From assembly GCA_945883825.1 (NCBI GenBank), contig CAMCYF010000006.1:1-64000 (forward strand): a stretch of 64,000 bases of DNA. Direction: 5' to 3'. The notes under the pieces are model-generated. The model saw nothing but the letters and a program-made list of their open reading frames with translations, was not told the DNA's origin and searched no databases. The translations under genes were made by a program, and so were the position numbers. Positions within the stretch are counted from its first letter, which is position 1, and each line of letters opens with the position of its first letter. Source of the DNA: Chitinophaga pinensis (lineage in GTDB: Bacteria > Bacteroidota > Bacteroidia > Flavobacteriales_D > Crocinitomicaceae). Shown here piece after piece: positions 35,835 through 44,214 of this stretch.

Positions 35835-36113
35835 TTAGTAATGCAGGTATTTTATAGCACAATCCATTAAAATCAGATCGCGACCAGCATCATCTTTTGA
35901 TGCACTATCATTATTTTCATATTTCTTCTCAAGATTAGACAAATAACACTTGAAACAAAGATCTTTGTTTTTTCCTAAAATCTCCAAAGATGAACTATAT
36001 TTTTCAACTTCTTTTTGAGCTTTTTCCTTGTCAGATGAAGTCCAAGAACCTTTTTTGCTTTTGCAAGATGCAAACACTATAGCGACACAAAATAGTAAAG
36101 CAATTTTTTTCAT
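35835..36113 (-). CDS. small lipoprotein of unknown function
   Basis: 92 residues with a lipoprotein signal ([20 protein letters not shown], Cys at 17). The mature part is charged and probably helical with two further Cys residues ([14 protein letters not shown]). Its ATG overlaps the hisS stop by 4 bp, so it is the tail of the gppA-hisS operon. No known domain. Confidence 0.8.
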   Translation of the reverse strand: MKKIALLFCVAIVFASCKSKKGSWTSSDKEKAQKEVEKYSSSLEILGKNKDLCFKCYLSNLEKKYENNDSASKDDAGRDLILMDCAIKYLHY

Positions 36114-37486
36114 TTAGTTGTTTTAAAATAATTAATAAATGAGGCCTTATCCATTAAAATCTGCTCTCCTGACTCCATATTTTTTAGAATAATTTTTCCA
36201 AGTTTCATTTCTTCTTCTCCAATAATTGCAACAAATTTTACACCACGATCATTGGCGTATTTTAACTGCTTTTGCATTTTTAAAGGAGAGGGGTAGACTT
36301 CACAATCAATTGAATTAGCACGAAGCGAAACTGCTAATTTCAATGCTATTTCAGACTCTTTTTCTCCAAAATTTACAAATAAAACCGTCAATCCTTCAGT
36401 CAAGTATTTTGGGAATAAATCCAATTCTTTTAAAATATCATAAATACGATCTGCACCAAATGAAATACCAACTCCAGATAAATCTTTTAGTCCAAAAAGA
36501 CCAGTTAAATCATCGTATCTTCCACCACCACAAATACTTCCCATTTTAACATCGTGGGCATGCACTTCAAAAATTGCCCCAGTATAGTAATTTAAACCTC
36601 TTGCTAATGTAATATCGAATTCAATTATTTCATGATTAAATTCAATTTTATCGAGTAGTGAAAAGATATTTCTCAACTCCTCAACTCCTTTTAAGCCAAT
36701 TTTAGATTCAGAAAGAAATACCGCTATTTTATCTAACTTTTCTTTATTTGATCCTTGTAAATCGAATAAAGGTTGAATAGCAACAATCGCTTTACTTGAG
36801 ATTCCTTTATTTTCTAATTCAGTAATTACACCTTCTTTACCAATTTTATCCAGTTGGTCAATAGCAACTACGATATCAACTAATTTTCCACTTTCTCCTA
36901 TTAATTCTGCAATTCCTGTAAGTATTTTGCGATTATTGATTTTTATCGTGAATCCTGGTAAATTAAATCGACTTAAAACAGCATCAAAAATTTGAATTAA
37001 TTCTAATTCACAGAGCAATGAATCGCTACCAACAACATCAGCATCGCATTGAAAAAACTCTTGATAACGACCGTGTTGAGGTCGATCAGCACGCCAAACA
37101 GCTTGAATTTGATAACGTTTGAAAGGAAAAGTCAATTCGTTTTGATGTTGGACTACAAAGCGCGCAAAAGGAACAGTTAAATCATATCGTAAAGCTTTTT
37201 CAGAGAGTGAATTTGCAAATCGCGGTAAATTATCCTCTTGAAGAGCAGAAAGATCAGCGCGTTTCATCTTTTCTCCAGAATTTAAAATCCGAAAAATTAA
37301 GCGATCACCTTCTTCGCCATATTTACCCATTAAGGTTGAGGATAATTCAAAACTTGGAGTTTCAATTGGAGCAAAACCATGCATTTTGAAAACAGACTTA
37401 ATTGTATCAAAAATATAATTCCTTCTTGCCACATCCTGTGGTAAAAAATCACGAGTTCCTTTTGGTATTGTCGGTTTTTGTATCAC
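36110..37486 (-). CDS. hisS: histidyl-tRNA synthetase
   Basis: 458 residues starting at GTG 37486 ([18 protein letters not shown], the standard HisRS opening). Class II motifs are visible: motif 1 near ETPSFE, motif 2 in [20 protein letters not shown], the HisA signature [13 protein letters not shown] near 300 and the motif 3 region [12 protein letters not shown]-terminal anticodon-binding domain follows. The GTG overlaps the gppA TAG (TAGTG), pointing to translational coupling. Length is normal for Bacteroidota HisRS. Confidence 0.96.
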   Translation of the reverse strand: MIQKPTIPKGTRDFLPQDVARRNYIFDTIKSVFKMHGFAPIETPSFELSSTLMGKYGEEGDRLIFRILNSGEKMKRADLSALQEDNLPRFANSLSEKALRYDLTVPFARFVVQHQNELTFPFKRYQIQAVWRADRPQHGRYQEFFQCDADVVGSDSLLCELELIQIFDAVLSRFNLPGFTIKINNRKILTGIAELIGESGKLVDIVVAIDQLDKIGKEGVITELENKGISSKAIVAIQPLFDLQGSNKEKLDKIAVFLSESKIGLKGVEELRNIFSLLDKIEFNHEIIEFDITLARGLNYYTGAIFEVHAHDVKMGSICGGGRYDDLTGLFGLKDLSGVGISFGADRIYDILKELDLFPKYLTEGLTVLFVNFGEKESEIALKLAVSLRANSIDCEVYPSPLKMQKQLKYANDRGVKFVAIIGEEEMKLGKIILKNMESGEQILMDKASFINYFKTTK

Positions 37487-38367
37487 TATTTTTCTAATTC
37501 TTCTTTGTGCATGGCATAAATCATTCCATCTGAAAGCCCAATATTTGGAACCTGTAAGTTACGAATATTTAGTTCTTTTAAAATATAAATATAAATATCT
37601 AGAGCTGGAACTAGCACATCTGCACGTTCTTCCTTAATTGAAAAGCGTTTCATTCTTTCGGTAAGACTCAAAGGTGCCAATTCAACCTGAAGTTTTTCAA
37701 TTTCAATTAAAGATAAAGAGTCATTTGCTTTTTGAGCAATAATATCATGGGCCTTTTGGATATTTCCACCCGTTCCAAATAGTAAATGATCCTCTAAAAC
37801 ATCAACATTTTCCTTAATCCACATTGTTAAATCGCTCCAAATTTCAGGGCTAGTTTTTCCTTTTAATATGCGAATTGTCCCTAATTCAAAAGACTTTGAT
37901 GCGATGCGTTGACCATTCTCAAAAACACTAATTTCTGTACTCCCTCCTCCAACATCAATTACGATAAAAGCTATTTTTTTTGGGATATTAAGCAATGAAA
38001 ATCCTCCTAAAATTAGTTTTGCTTCTTCATCTCCAGATATTACTTCAATCTTCACACCAGTTTGTGCGTATATTTCGGCTATAACATTTTTGCTGTTTTC
38101 AGCAATTCTCATTGCAGAGGTTGCTACGGCTCTTATATTTTTTACATCATAAATTTGAGCTAAAAGTGAGAATACAGAAATTGTTTTGATAAACATTTCA
38201 AGTTTTGTATTTGAGATTTTTCCATCTTCAAATACATCATCTCCCAAACGCAGTGGTATTCTTAGGTAAGTGATTTTTTTAACTGAAGATTGTCCTTTAT
38301 CTTCAATAAGCTCTCCAATTAAAAGTCGAGCGGCATTTGTACCAATATCTATTGCTGCGTATTTCAT
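37486..38367 (-). CDS. Ppx/GppA-family phosphatase
   Basis: 293 residues. The ASKHA ATPase-like motifs are present: [16 protein letters not shown] at the start (phosphate 1), [17 protein letters not shown] near 136 (phosphate 2), and [14 protein letters not shown] near 200. This is the short form lacking the C-terminal HD region, acting as exopolyphosphatase and/or pppGpp phosphatase. It heads the gppA-hisS-lipoprotein operon. A TATCTTTG element (38375-38382) predicts a leader of about 4 nt. Confidence 0.9.
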   Translation of the reverse strand: MKYAAIDIGTNAARLLIGELIEDKGQSSVKKITYLRIPLRLGDDVFEDGKISNTKLEMFIKTISVFSLLAQIYDVKNIRAVATSAMRIAENSKNVIAEIYAQTGVKIEVISGDEEAKLILGGFSLLNIPKKIAFIVIDVGGGSTEISVFENGQRIASKSFELGTIRILKGKTSPEIWSDLTMWIKENVDVLEDHLLFGTGGNIQKAHDIIAQKANDSLSLIEIEKLQVELAPLSLTERMKRFSIKEERADVLVPALDIYIYILKELNIRNLQVPNIGLSDGMIYAMHKEELEK

Positions 38368-38374
38368 AAGTTTG

Positions 38375-38382
38375 CAAAGATA
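38375..38382 (-). promoter_or_regulatory. Bacteroidota -7 element before gppA-hisS
   Basis: On the minus strand, TATCTTTG exactly matches TAnnTTTG; +1 would be 38371 with the ATG at 38367. Confidence 0.45.
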
Positions 38383-38549
38383 AAAAAAGAGAGATTATAA
38401 AAAACAAAACAGAATTTAGATTACATTTTAATTTAATCTGTTCATTGCGCTTGAATACAGGAATTCTAAAAATCATATAAGAAAATTAAAAGGCATTAAT
38501 ACATAAAGAAAAAATCTATCTGTTTTCTTTAGTTTATAAAATAATTCAC

Positions 38550-38557
38550 TATCTTTG
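38550..38557 (+). promoter_or_regulatory. Bacteroidota -7 element before rpsA
   Basis: TATCTTTG, exact consensus match. Predicted +1 near 38561 leaves a leader of about 94 nt, long compared with other genes in this window. Confidence 0.5.
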
Positions 38558-38558
38558 C

Positions 38559-38626
38559 ACCCCTTAATTGTGGGGTCAACTCTCTACAAAAGACCTTTTT
38601 ACTAATCTACTTTCATTCGTGTAGAG
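38559..38626 (+). promoter_or_regulatory. structured rpsA leader
   Basis: Two possible stems lie between the promoter and rpsA. ACCCC (38559-38563) pairs with GGGGT (38572-38576) over an 8-nt loop. CTCTACA (38582-38588) pairs with TGTAGAG (38620-38626) across 31 nt. The rest of the gap 38368-38549 shows only AT-rich sequence. A role in S1 autoregulation is plausible but unproven. Confidence 0.4.
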
Positions 38627-38654
38627 GCGATGAAATACAAAACTTATTAGCCAA

Positions 38655-40469
38655 ATGGCAGAAACAATTAACCCGCAGGGAACTGCAGATTTTGATTGGG
38701 AAGCGTTGCAATTAGACGGTTACAATCAAATCCAACGTTCAGAAATGTCTGATCGTTACGAAAAAACCTTAACTTCAATCAACGAGAGAGAAGTAATCCA
38801 AGGAACAGTTGCATTAATCACAAAAAAAGAAGTAATCATCAACATCGGATATAAATCTGAGGGAGTGGTTGCAGCAAATGAATTTCGCTATAATTCTGAT
38901 TTAAAAATTGGTGATTTAGTAGATGTTTATGTTGAATGTCGTGAAGACAAGACTGGTCAATTAGTCGTTTCTCACAAAACTGCACGCATGCACAGTGCTT
39001 GGTTACGTGTAAATGATGTTTTACGTACTGGAGAAATTATTACTGGCTATGTTAAATGCCGCACTAAAGGTGGACTCATAGTTGATGTATTTGGAATTGA
39101 AGCATTTTTACCAGGATCTCAGATTGATGTAAAACCTATTCGCGATTACGACGTGTATGTTGGAAAAAACATGGAATTCAAAGTTGTGAAAATCAACGAA
39201 GAATTTAGAAATGTTGTTGTATCTCACAAAGCATTAATAGAAGCTGAATTAGAAGAACAGAAAAAACAAATTATTTCTGGACTTGAAAAAGGTCAAGTTT
39301 TAGAAGGTATTGTAAAAAATATCACTTCCTACGGTGTATTTATCGATTTAGGAGGTGTTGATGGGTTAATTCATATTACAGATTTATCTTGGGGACGTGT
39401 TTCACATCCTGAAGAGATGTTAGAATTAGATCAAAAAATAAATGTTGTAATCTTAGACTTTGATGATGACAAAAAACGCATCGCACTTGGATTAAAACAA
39501 TTACAACCTCATCCTTGGGATTCTCTAGATATAAACTTAAATGTTGGCGATAAAGTGAGCGGAAAAGTTGTTGTAATGGCTGACTATGGTGCATTTATCG
39601 AATTAGCAACTGGTGTTGAAGGTTTGATACACGTTTCAGAAATGAGCTGGTCTCAACATTTACGTTCTGCACAAGATTTTATGAGTATTGGAGATACTGT
39701 AGAAGCAGTTATTTTGACTTTAGACCGTGAAGACCGAAAAATGTCCCTTGGAATTAAGCAATCAATGCCAGATCCATGGAATGATATTGAATCAAAATAT
39801 GCTGTCGGCTCCAAGCACTCTGCAAAAGTTAGAAATTTCACCAATTTTGGTGTTTTTGTTGAATTAGAAGAAGGTGTTGATGGATTGATTCATATTTCAG
39901 ACTTATCATGGCAAAAGAAAATCAAACATCCTTCTGAGTTCTGCAAAGTTGGAGAAGGAATGGATGTGATTGTTTTAGAAATAGATCGTGAAAATAGAAG
40001 AATTTCTCTAGGTCATAAGCAACTAGAAGAAAATCCATGGGATGTTTTTGAATCTACTTTCTTGGATGGATCTGTTCATAGCGGTACAATTATCGAAATG
40101 AAAGATAAGTCAGGAATTGTTTCATTGCCTTATGGTGTTGAGGGAATTTGTCCTGCAAAACATTTAAAGAAAGAAGATGGTCAGAATGCTAAAGTTGAAG
40201 AAACACTAGAATTTAAAGTAATTGAGTTTAATAAAGAACTAAAGAAAATCGTTGTTTCTCATACACGTACTTTTGAAGAAGGTGAAGATCGTCCAAGCTC
40301 AAGCGCTAAGCCAAGCGCTGCTTCAAAAACAGCTAAAGCTCCTAAAAAAGCAACTGTTTCATCTACAGATCAAGCAGTGAAAGCAGTAAATGAGAATACC
40401 GAAAAATCTACACTAGGTGATTTCGATGCACTTGCTGAATTAAAAGAAAAAATGGAAAAAGGCGAATAA
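38655..40469 (+). CDS. rpsA: 30S ribosomal protein S1
   Basis: 604 residues with six S1 OB-fold repeats, from about residue 45 to 545. Each has the pattern G..(V/I)...YG(V/A)F(I/V)(E/D)L..G(V/I)(E/D)GL(I/V)H(I/V)S(D/E)(L/M)SW, clearest in TSYGVFIDLGGVDGLIHITD, ADYGAFIELATGVEGLIHVS and TNFGVFVELEEGVDGLIHIS. The C-terminal 60 residues are Ala/Lys/Ser-rich and low complexity. S1 binds mRNA at the ribosome, important where Shine-Dalgarno pairing is rare. It is monocistronic, with a structured leader and a rho-independent terminator. Confidence 0.97.
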   Translation: MAETINPQGTADFDWEALQLDGYNQIQRSEMSDRYEKTLTSINEREVIQGTVALITKKEVIINIGYKSEGVVAANEFRYNSDLKIGDLVDVYVECREDKTGQLVVSHKTARMHSAWLRVNDVLRTGEIITGYVKCRTKGGLIVDVFGIEAFLPGSQIDVKPIRDYDVYVGKNMEFKVVKINEEFRNVVVSHKALIEAELEEQKKQIISGLEKGQVLEGIVKNITSYGVFIDLGGVDGLIHITDLSWGRVSHPEEMLELDQKINVVILDFDDDKKRIALGLKQLQPHPWDSLDINLNVGDKVSGKVVVMADYGAFIELATGVEGLIHVSEMSWSQHLRSAQDFMSIGDTVEAVILTLDREDRKMSLGIKQSMPDPWNDIESKYAVGSKHSAKVRNFTNFGVFVELEEGVDGLIHISDLSWQKKIKHPSEFCKVGEGMDVIVLEIDRENRRISLGHKQLEENPWDVFESTFLDGSVHSGTIIEMKDKSGIVSLPYGVEGICPAKHLKKEDGQNAKVEETLEFKVIEFNKELKKIVVSHTRTFEEGEDRPSSSAKPSAASKTAKAPKKATVSSTDQAVKAVNENTEKSTLGDFDALAELKEKMEKGE

Positions 40470-40491
40470 GCTTATTAACCATTAAATAATT

Positions 40492-40519
40492 AAGAGGTCT
40501 CAAGGACCTCTTTTTTTTT
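40492..40519 (+). terminator. rho-independent terminator after rpsA
   Basis: AAGAGGTC (40492-40499), 5-nt loop, GACCTCTT (40505-40512), then an unbroken T run to 40519. It is the only textbook intrinsic terminator I found in the window. Confidence 0.9.
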
Positions 40520-40595
40520 GCTTAATCGTTCATAAAGTGTTGATAAAGTTGCTTTGTGATTTTAAAGCATAAAGTAGTAAAACTAAATAAATACT

Positions 40596-40603
40596 TAATT
40601 TTG
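40596..40603 (+). promoter_or_regulatory. Bacteroidota -7 element before the fur-STAS-purA-OstA group
   Basis: TAATTTTG, exact consensus match, ends 9 nt before the fur-like ATG at 40613. It is the only promoter-like element before four tightly packed genes. Confidence 0.45.
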
Positions 40604-40612
40604 TTTTGCTAA

Positions 40613-41056
40613 ATGACCAGTGAAGAATTACAAAATACTGTAAAAGATATTTTTGCAGCATACCTAGAGCAAAATATGCACCGAAAGACACCGGAACGTT
40701 TTGCTATACTCGTTGAAATATATAACTATGAAGGGCATTTTGATATTGAATCCTTGTATATTAAAATGAAAAATCATAATTACAGAGTTTCCAGGGCCAC
40801 TTTGTACAATACTATTGATTTATTACTTGCTTGTAATCTTGTTCGAAAACATCAATTTGGAAAAAACATAGCACAATTTGAAAAATCCCATGGATCAAAG
40901 CAACATGACCATGTTATCTGTACAGATTCAGGTGAAGTTTTTGAATTTTGTGACCCTCGAATTCAACAAATAAAAGAGACAGTTGAAGAACTATTTGATC
41001 TTAAAATTCAACATCATTCACTTTATTTTTACGGGGTGAAAGAAAAAAAACAATAA
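40613..41056 (+). CDS. Fur-family metal-responsive transcriptional regulator
   Basis: 147 residues. The winged helix is at about 20-85 ([38 protein letters not shown]). The dimerisation/metal region contains [22 protein letters not shown] and a C-terminal HHSLYFYGV. The CxxC zinc pair of Fur is not evident (single Cys residues only). Whether it senses iron, zinc or peroxide cannot be told. It is first of four same-strand genes with almost no spacing (2 bp to the next). Confidence 0.9.
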   Translation: MTSEELQNTVKDIFAAYLEQNMHRKTPERFAILVEIYNYEGHFDIESLYIKMKNHNYRVSRATLYNTIDLLLACNLVRKHQFGKNIAQFEKSHGSKQHDHVICTDSGEVFEFCDPRIQQIKETVEELFDLKIQHHSLYFYGVKEKKQ

Positions 41057-41057
41057 G

Positions 41058-41396
41058 ATGAGTGTTATATTTAATGTAAAAAAAAATACTTCATTCATTA
41101 TTTTTCGATTTGAAGGTAAAATTCTTTCAGATTCTGATTTAACAATAGCAAATGAGGTGTTATCATCTACTAAAAATTGGAACATTGTATTTGACATAAG
41201 CCAACTTACACATACCAATTCTAGTGGAATAGCATTTATGGTAAAAACTTTAACAAAAGCACGTATTAATCAAGGAGATGTTGTATTGCTAAGTCCAAAT
41301 ATTGGATTAAATAGATTATTTGAAATTACTAAAATGCAGGAAGTATTTTCAATAGTAGATTCACTAGCTGCAGTAGAAAATTATTTTAAGAATTGA
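41058..41396 (+). CDS. STAS-domain protein (anti-anti-sigma-like)
   Basis: 112 residues forming one STAS domain. The loop LTHTNSSGIAFMVKTLTKA near 51-69 carries the Ser usually phosphorylated in SpoIIAA/RsbV-type proteins, and the preceding strand WNIVFDISQL fits. No partner kinase or sigma factor lies next to it. It sits between fur and purA and overlaps the end of that spacing with a 2-bp gap to the purA start. Its partner is unknown. Confidence 0.85.
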   Translation: MSVIFNVKKNTSFIIFRFEGKILSDSDLTIANEVLSSTKNWNIVFDISQLTHTNSSGIAFMVKTLTKARINQGDVVLLSPNIGLNRLFEITKMQEVFSIVDSLAAVENYFKN

Positions 41397-41398
41397 GC

Positions 41399-42673
41399 AT
41401 GAAAGTAGATGTATTATTAGGCCTTCAATGGGGCGATGAAGGAAAAGGAAAAATTGTAGATGTCTTAACTCCAAAATATGATATTATTGCACGATTCCAA
41501 GGAGGACCTAATGCAGGGCATACATTGGAATTTGAGGGGATTAAACATGTTTTAAATACTATTCCTTCTGGTATTTTTCATCCTGATGTTATTAATTTAG
41601 TTGGAAATGGAGTTGTAATAGATCCACTAATATTTAAAGGAGAGCTTGATAAACTCGCTCCCTACAACATTGACTTTAAAAAGCGACTTTTTATTTCAAA
41701 AAAAGCACATTTAATTTTACCAACTCATCGTTTACTTGATGCAGCATCTGAAGCAGCAAAGGGGAAAAATAAAATTGGTTCTACTTTAAAAGGAATTGGA
41801 CCAACATACATGGACAAGACTGGCAGAAATGGCTTGCGAGTAGGAGATATATTTTCAGAAAATTTTAAAGAAAAATATCAGGCGCTTGTTGAAAAACACA
41901 TTGGAATTTTATCCCATTATGAAGGTTTTGAGTACGATTTAAATTCACTTGAGGCCCCTTGGTTAGAAAGTCTTGAAACATTAAAAAGTTTAGAAGCTGT
42001 AGACAGCGAACATTTTCTAAACAAAGCCTTGCTTGAAGGAAAAAAAATCCTAGCTGAAGGAGCGCAAGGAACAATGTTAGACATTGATTTTGGAACTTAT
42101 CCCTTTGTTACTTCCTCAAATACTGTAACTGCAGGAACATGTACTGGTCTTGGAATTGCCCCAACTAGAATCGGAAAAGTTGTAGGAATTTTTAAAGCGT
42201 ATTGTACTCGAGTGGGAAGCGGTCCATTTCCAACAGAATTAGATAATGAATTAGGGGAGTTAATCCGAAAAGAAGGCAGTGAATTTGGTGCAACAACAGG
42301 AAGACCAAGACGTTGTGGCTGGTTAGATTTAGTTCAAATGCGTTACGCTATTATGATAAATGGAGTTACAGAACTATCGATGATGAAATCTGATATACTC
42401 AGTATTTTTAATAAAATTAAAGTATGTACGCATTATCTTGTTAATGGTGAAAAAGTATCAGATTTTCCATTTGACGTGAATGATATTGAAATTATACCTT
42501 TTTATGAAGAAATTGACGGTTGGAACTGTGATTTAACTAAGTTACGTGACTATAAAGATGCTCCTCAAGCATTAAAAAATTACGTTTCTTACCTTGAAAA
42601 GCAATTAAGAGTTCCAATTAACGTTATTTCAGTAGGTCCAGATAGAACGCAAACCCTTTCTAAATTATCGTGA
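41399..42673 (+). CDS. purA: adenylosuccinate synthetase
   Basis: The ATG at 41399 gives 424 residues starting MKVDVLLGLQWGDEGKGKIVD, the standard opening with P-loop GDEGKGK (quoted part VLLGLQWGDEGKGK). Further motifs: GGPNAGHTLEFEG near 37-49, GIGPTYMDKTGRNGLRVGD near 128-146, EGAQGTMLDIDFGTYPFVTSS and TTGRPRRCGW near 298. It converts IMP to adenylosuccinate. The stop codon is shared with the GTG start of the next gene (GTGA overlap). Confidence 0.97.
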   Translation: MKVDVLLGLQWGDEGKGKIVDVLTPKYDIIARFQGGPNAGHTLEFEGIKHVLNTIPSGIFHPDVINLVGNGVVIDPLIFKGELDKLAPYNIDFKKRLFISKKAHLILPTHRLLDAASEAAKGKNKIGSTLKGIGPTYMDKTGRNGLRVGDIFSENFKEKYQALVEKHIGILSHYEGFEYDLNSLEAPWLESLETLKSLEAVDSEHFLNKALLEGKKILAEGAQGTMLDIDFGTYPFVTSSNTVTAGTCTGLGIAPTRIGKVVGIFKAYCTRVGSGPFPTELDNELGELIRKEGSEFGATTGRPRRCGWLDLVQMRYAIMINGVTELSMMKSDILSIFNKIKVCTHYLVNGEKVSDFPFDVNDIEIIPFYEEIDGWNCDLTKLRDYKDAPQALKNYVSYLEKQLRVPINVISVGPDRTQTLSKLS

Positions 42674-44214
42674 TAATTAAAATACATCCTACTTTTAAAT
42701 TTGCGCTTATTTTTAGCGCATTTTTTTTACGTGGATTTTTATTTTCTCAAAACAATGTACTTGAGTTGCTTCCTGGATCAGAAAAAATAATTTACGATGA
42801 GAGATCTAAAAAACATCGTTTAATTGGTTCTGTAAATTTTATTTATCAAGGAAATACAATGTATTGCGATTCAGCTCACTATCAAGAAAAAGAAAAAATA
42901 GTTCATGCTTATGGTAGTGTTCAAATACGTAAGAATGATATTAATCTTTTTTGTGATTCGATGTATTATAATGGAGCTCAAAAATATGCAAAACTTTGGG
43001 GTCACGTTAGGGTCCGCGATCAGGAATATAAAATTACTAGTGATTCAATGGATTATGATGCAAAAAATAGCAAGGCAATTTATCGAAATCAAGGGCAAGT
43101 AGAATCGATAGTTTCTGACGAAAAAATAACGAGTAAAGTTGGTTATTTCTTTCCAAAAACAGGTAGTTTTTTCTTTAGTCAAAAAGTCGAATACCGTAAA
43201 AAAGACCTTACGATGACAACTGACACCCTACAATTCTCATATGAAAAGCAAACAGTCTATTTTTTTGGTCCAACAAAAGTGATAAATGATAGTATAACTA
43301 TATTTTGCAAAAATGGTTGGTATCATGTAAATAAGAATGAAGCAACTCTTTATAATAAAGCTGAAATTATTCAAAAAACAAATATCATTCGCGGAGATAC
43401 TATTTATTACAATAAACCCAAACAAATTTTTAAAGGAACAGGAAATGTGTTTATTAAAGATTTGAAACAAAACTTAATATTTCTTGGCAATAAAGGGTTT
43501 GCAAATGATTCTTTGCATACTGCTCATTTATGTGGAAAAGCAGTGGCAGTAAAACTGCAAGAAAAAGATACTGTATATGTTTTTGCAGATAGTTTAATAC
43601 TAAAAAAAGATTCACTTAATCAATTAGAAGTGATTTTTGCTCATGCCAAGGTGCAAATTTTTCAAAATAAATTAGAAGCAATTTCGGATAGTGCCGAGTA
43701 TAGACCAAAGCTGAAGTTATTAAAATTGAGGTCAAACCCAATTGTTTGGTCAGAGAATGTAGAATTAAAAGGCGAAAAGATGGATATAATCATAAATGAT
43801 AGTATAATTGAAAAAATTCAAATAAGTGGAAAAACAAGTGCTTTAATGGAACTAGATTCTGGAAAATTTTACAATCAACTTTCTGGACGCGAGATGATAG
43901 CTTGGCTTAAAAACAATGAATTAATTCATGTTGATTTATTGGGAAATGCTTGGACAATTTTATATCCCGAGGAAGAAGAAAATAAAGATTCACTCATCTC
44001 TAATAAAAGAATGGGGCTAAATCGCCTTTTTGCATCAGAATTGAAGGTATACTTGGATAGTGGGGAAGTTACAGGAATTACTTACTTCGATAAACCTGAC
44101 GGCATTTTTTTTCCAATGGATCAGATTAAACCCGAAGAGCAATTTATAAAAAACTTTGTTTGGAATGCTGCACTAAGACCAAAAAATTCATTTGTTTTCA
44201 GCGATCAAAATTGA
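42670..44214 (+). CDS. OstA/LptA-like exported protein
   Basis: 514 residues starting at GTG 42670, overlapping the purA stop by 4 bp. The signal peptide reads VIIKIHPTFKFALIFSAFF then LFSQ. The body has many short repeated strands of the OstA/LptA jellyroll type (MYCDSAHYQEKEKIVHAYGS; LFCDSMYYNGAQKYAKLWGH; YRNQGQVESIVSDEKITSK). This points to a periplasmic bridge for lipopolysaccharide or a related lipid. In Bacteroidota this is usually annotated OstA-like. Its end overlaps the convergent rel gene by 10 bp. Confidence 0.85.
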   Translation: MIIKIHPTFKFALIFSAFFLRGFLFSQNNVLELLPGSEKIIYDERSKKHRLIGSVNFIYQGNTMYCDSAHYQEKEKIVHAYGSVQIRKNDINLFCDSMYYNGAQKYAKLWGHVRVRDQEYKITSDSMDYDAKNSKAIYRNQGQVESIVSDEKITSKVGYFFPKTGSFFFSQKVEYRKKDLTMTTDTLQFSYEKQTVYFFGPTKVINDSITIFCKNGWYHVNKNEATLYNKAEIIQKTNIIRGDTIYYNKPKQIFKGTGNVFIKDLKQNLIFLGNKGFANDSLHTAHLCGKAVAVKLQEKDTVYVFADSLILKKDSLNQLEVIFAHAKVQIFQNKLEAISDSAEYRPKLKLLKLRSNPIVWSENVELKGEKMDIIINDSIIEKIQISGKTSALMELDSGKFYNQLSGREMIAWLKNNELIHVDLLGNAWTILYPEEEENKDSLISNKRMGLNRLFASELKVYLDSGEVTGITYFDKPDGIFFPMDQIKPEEQFIKNFVWNAALRPKNSFVFSDQN

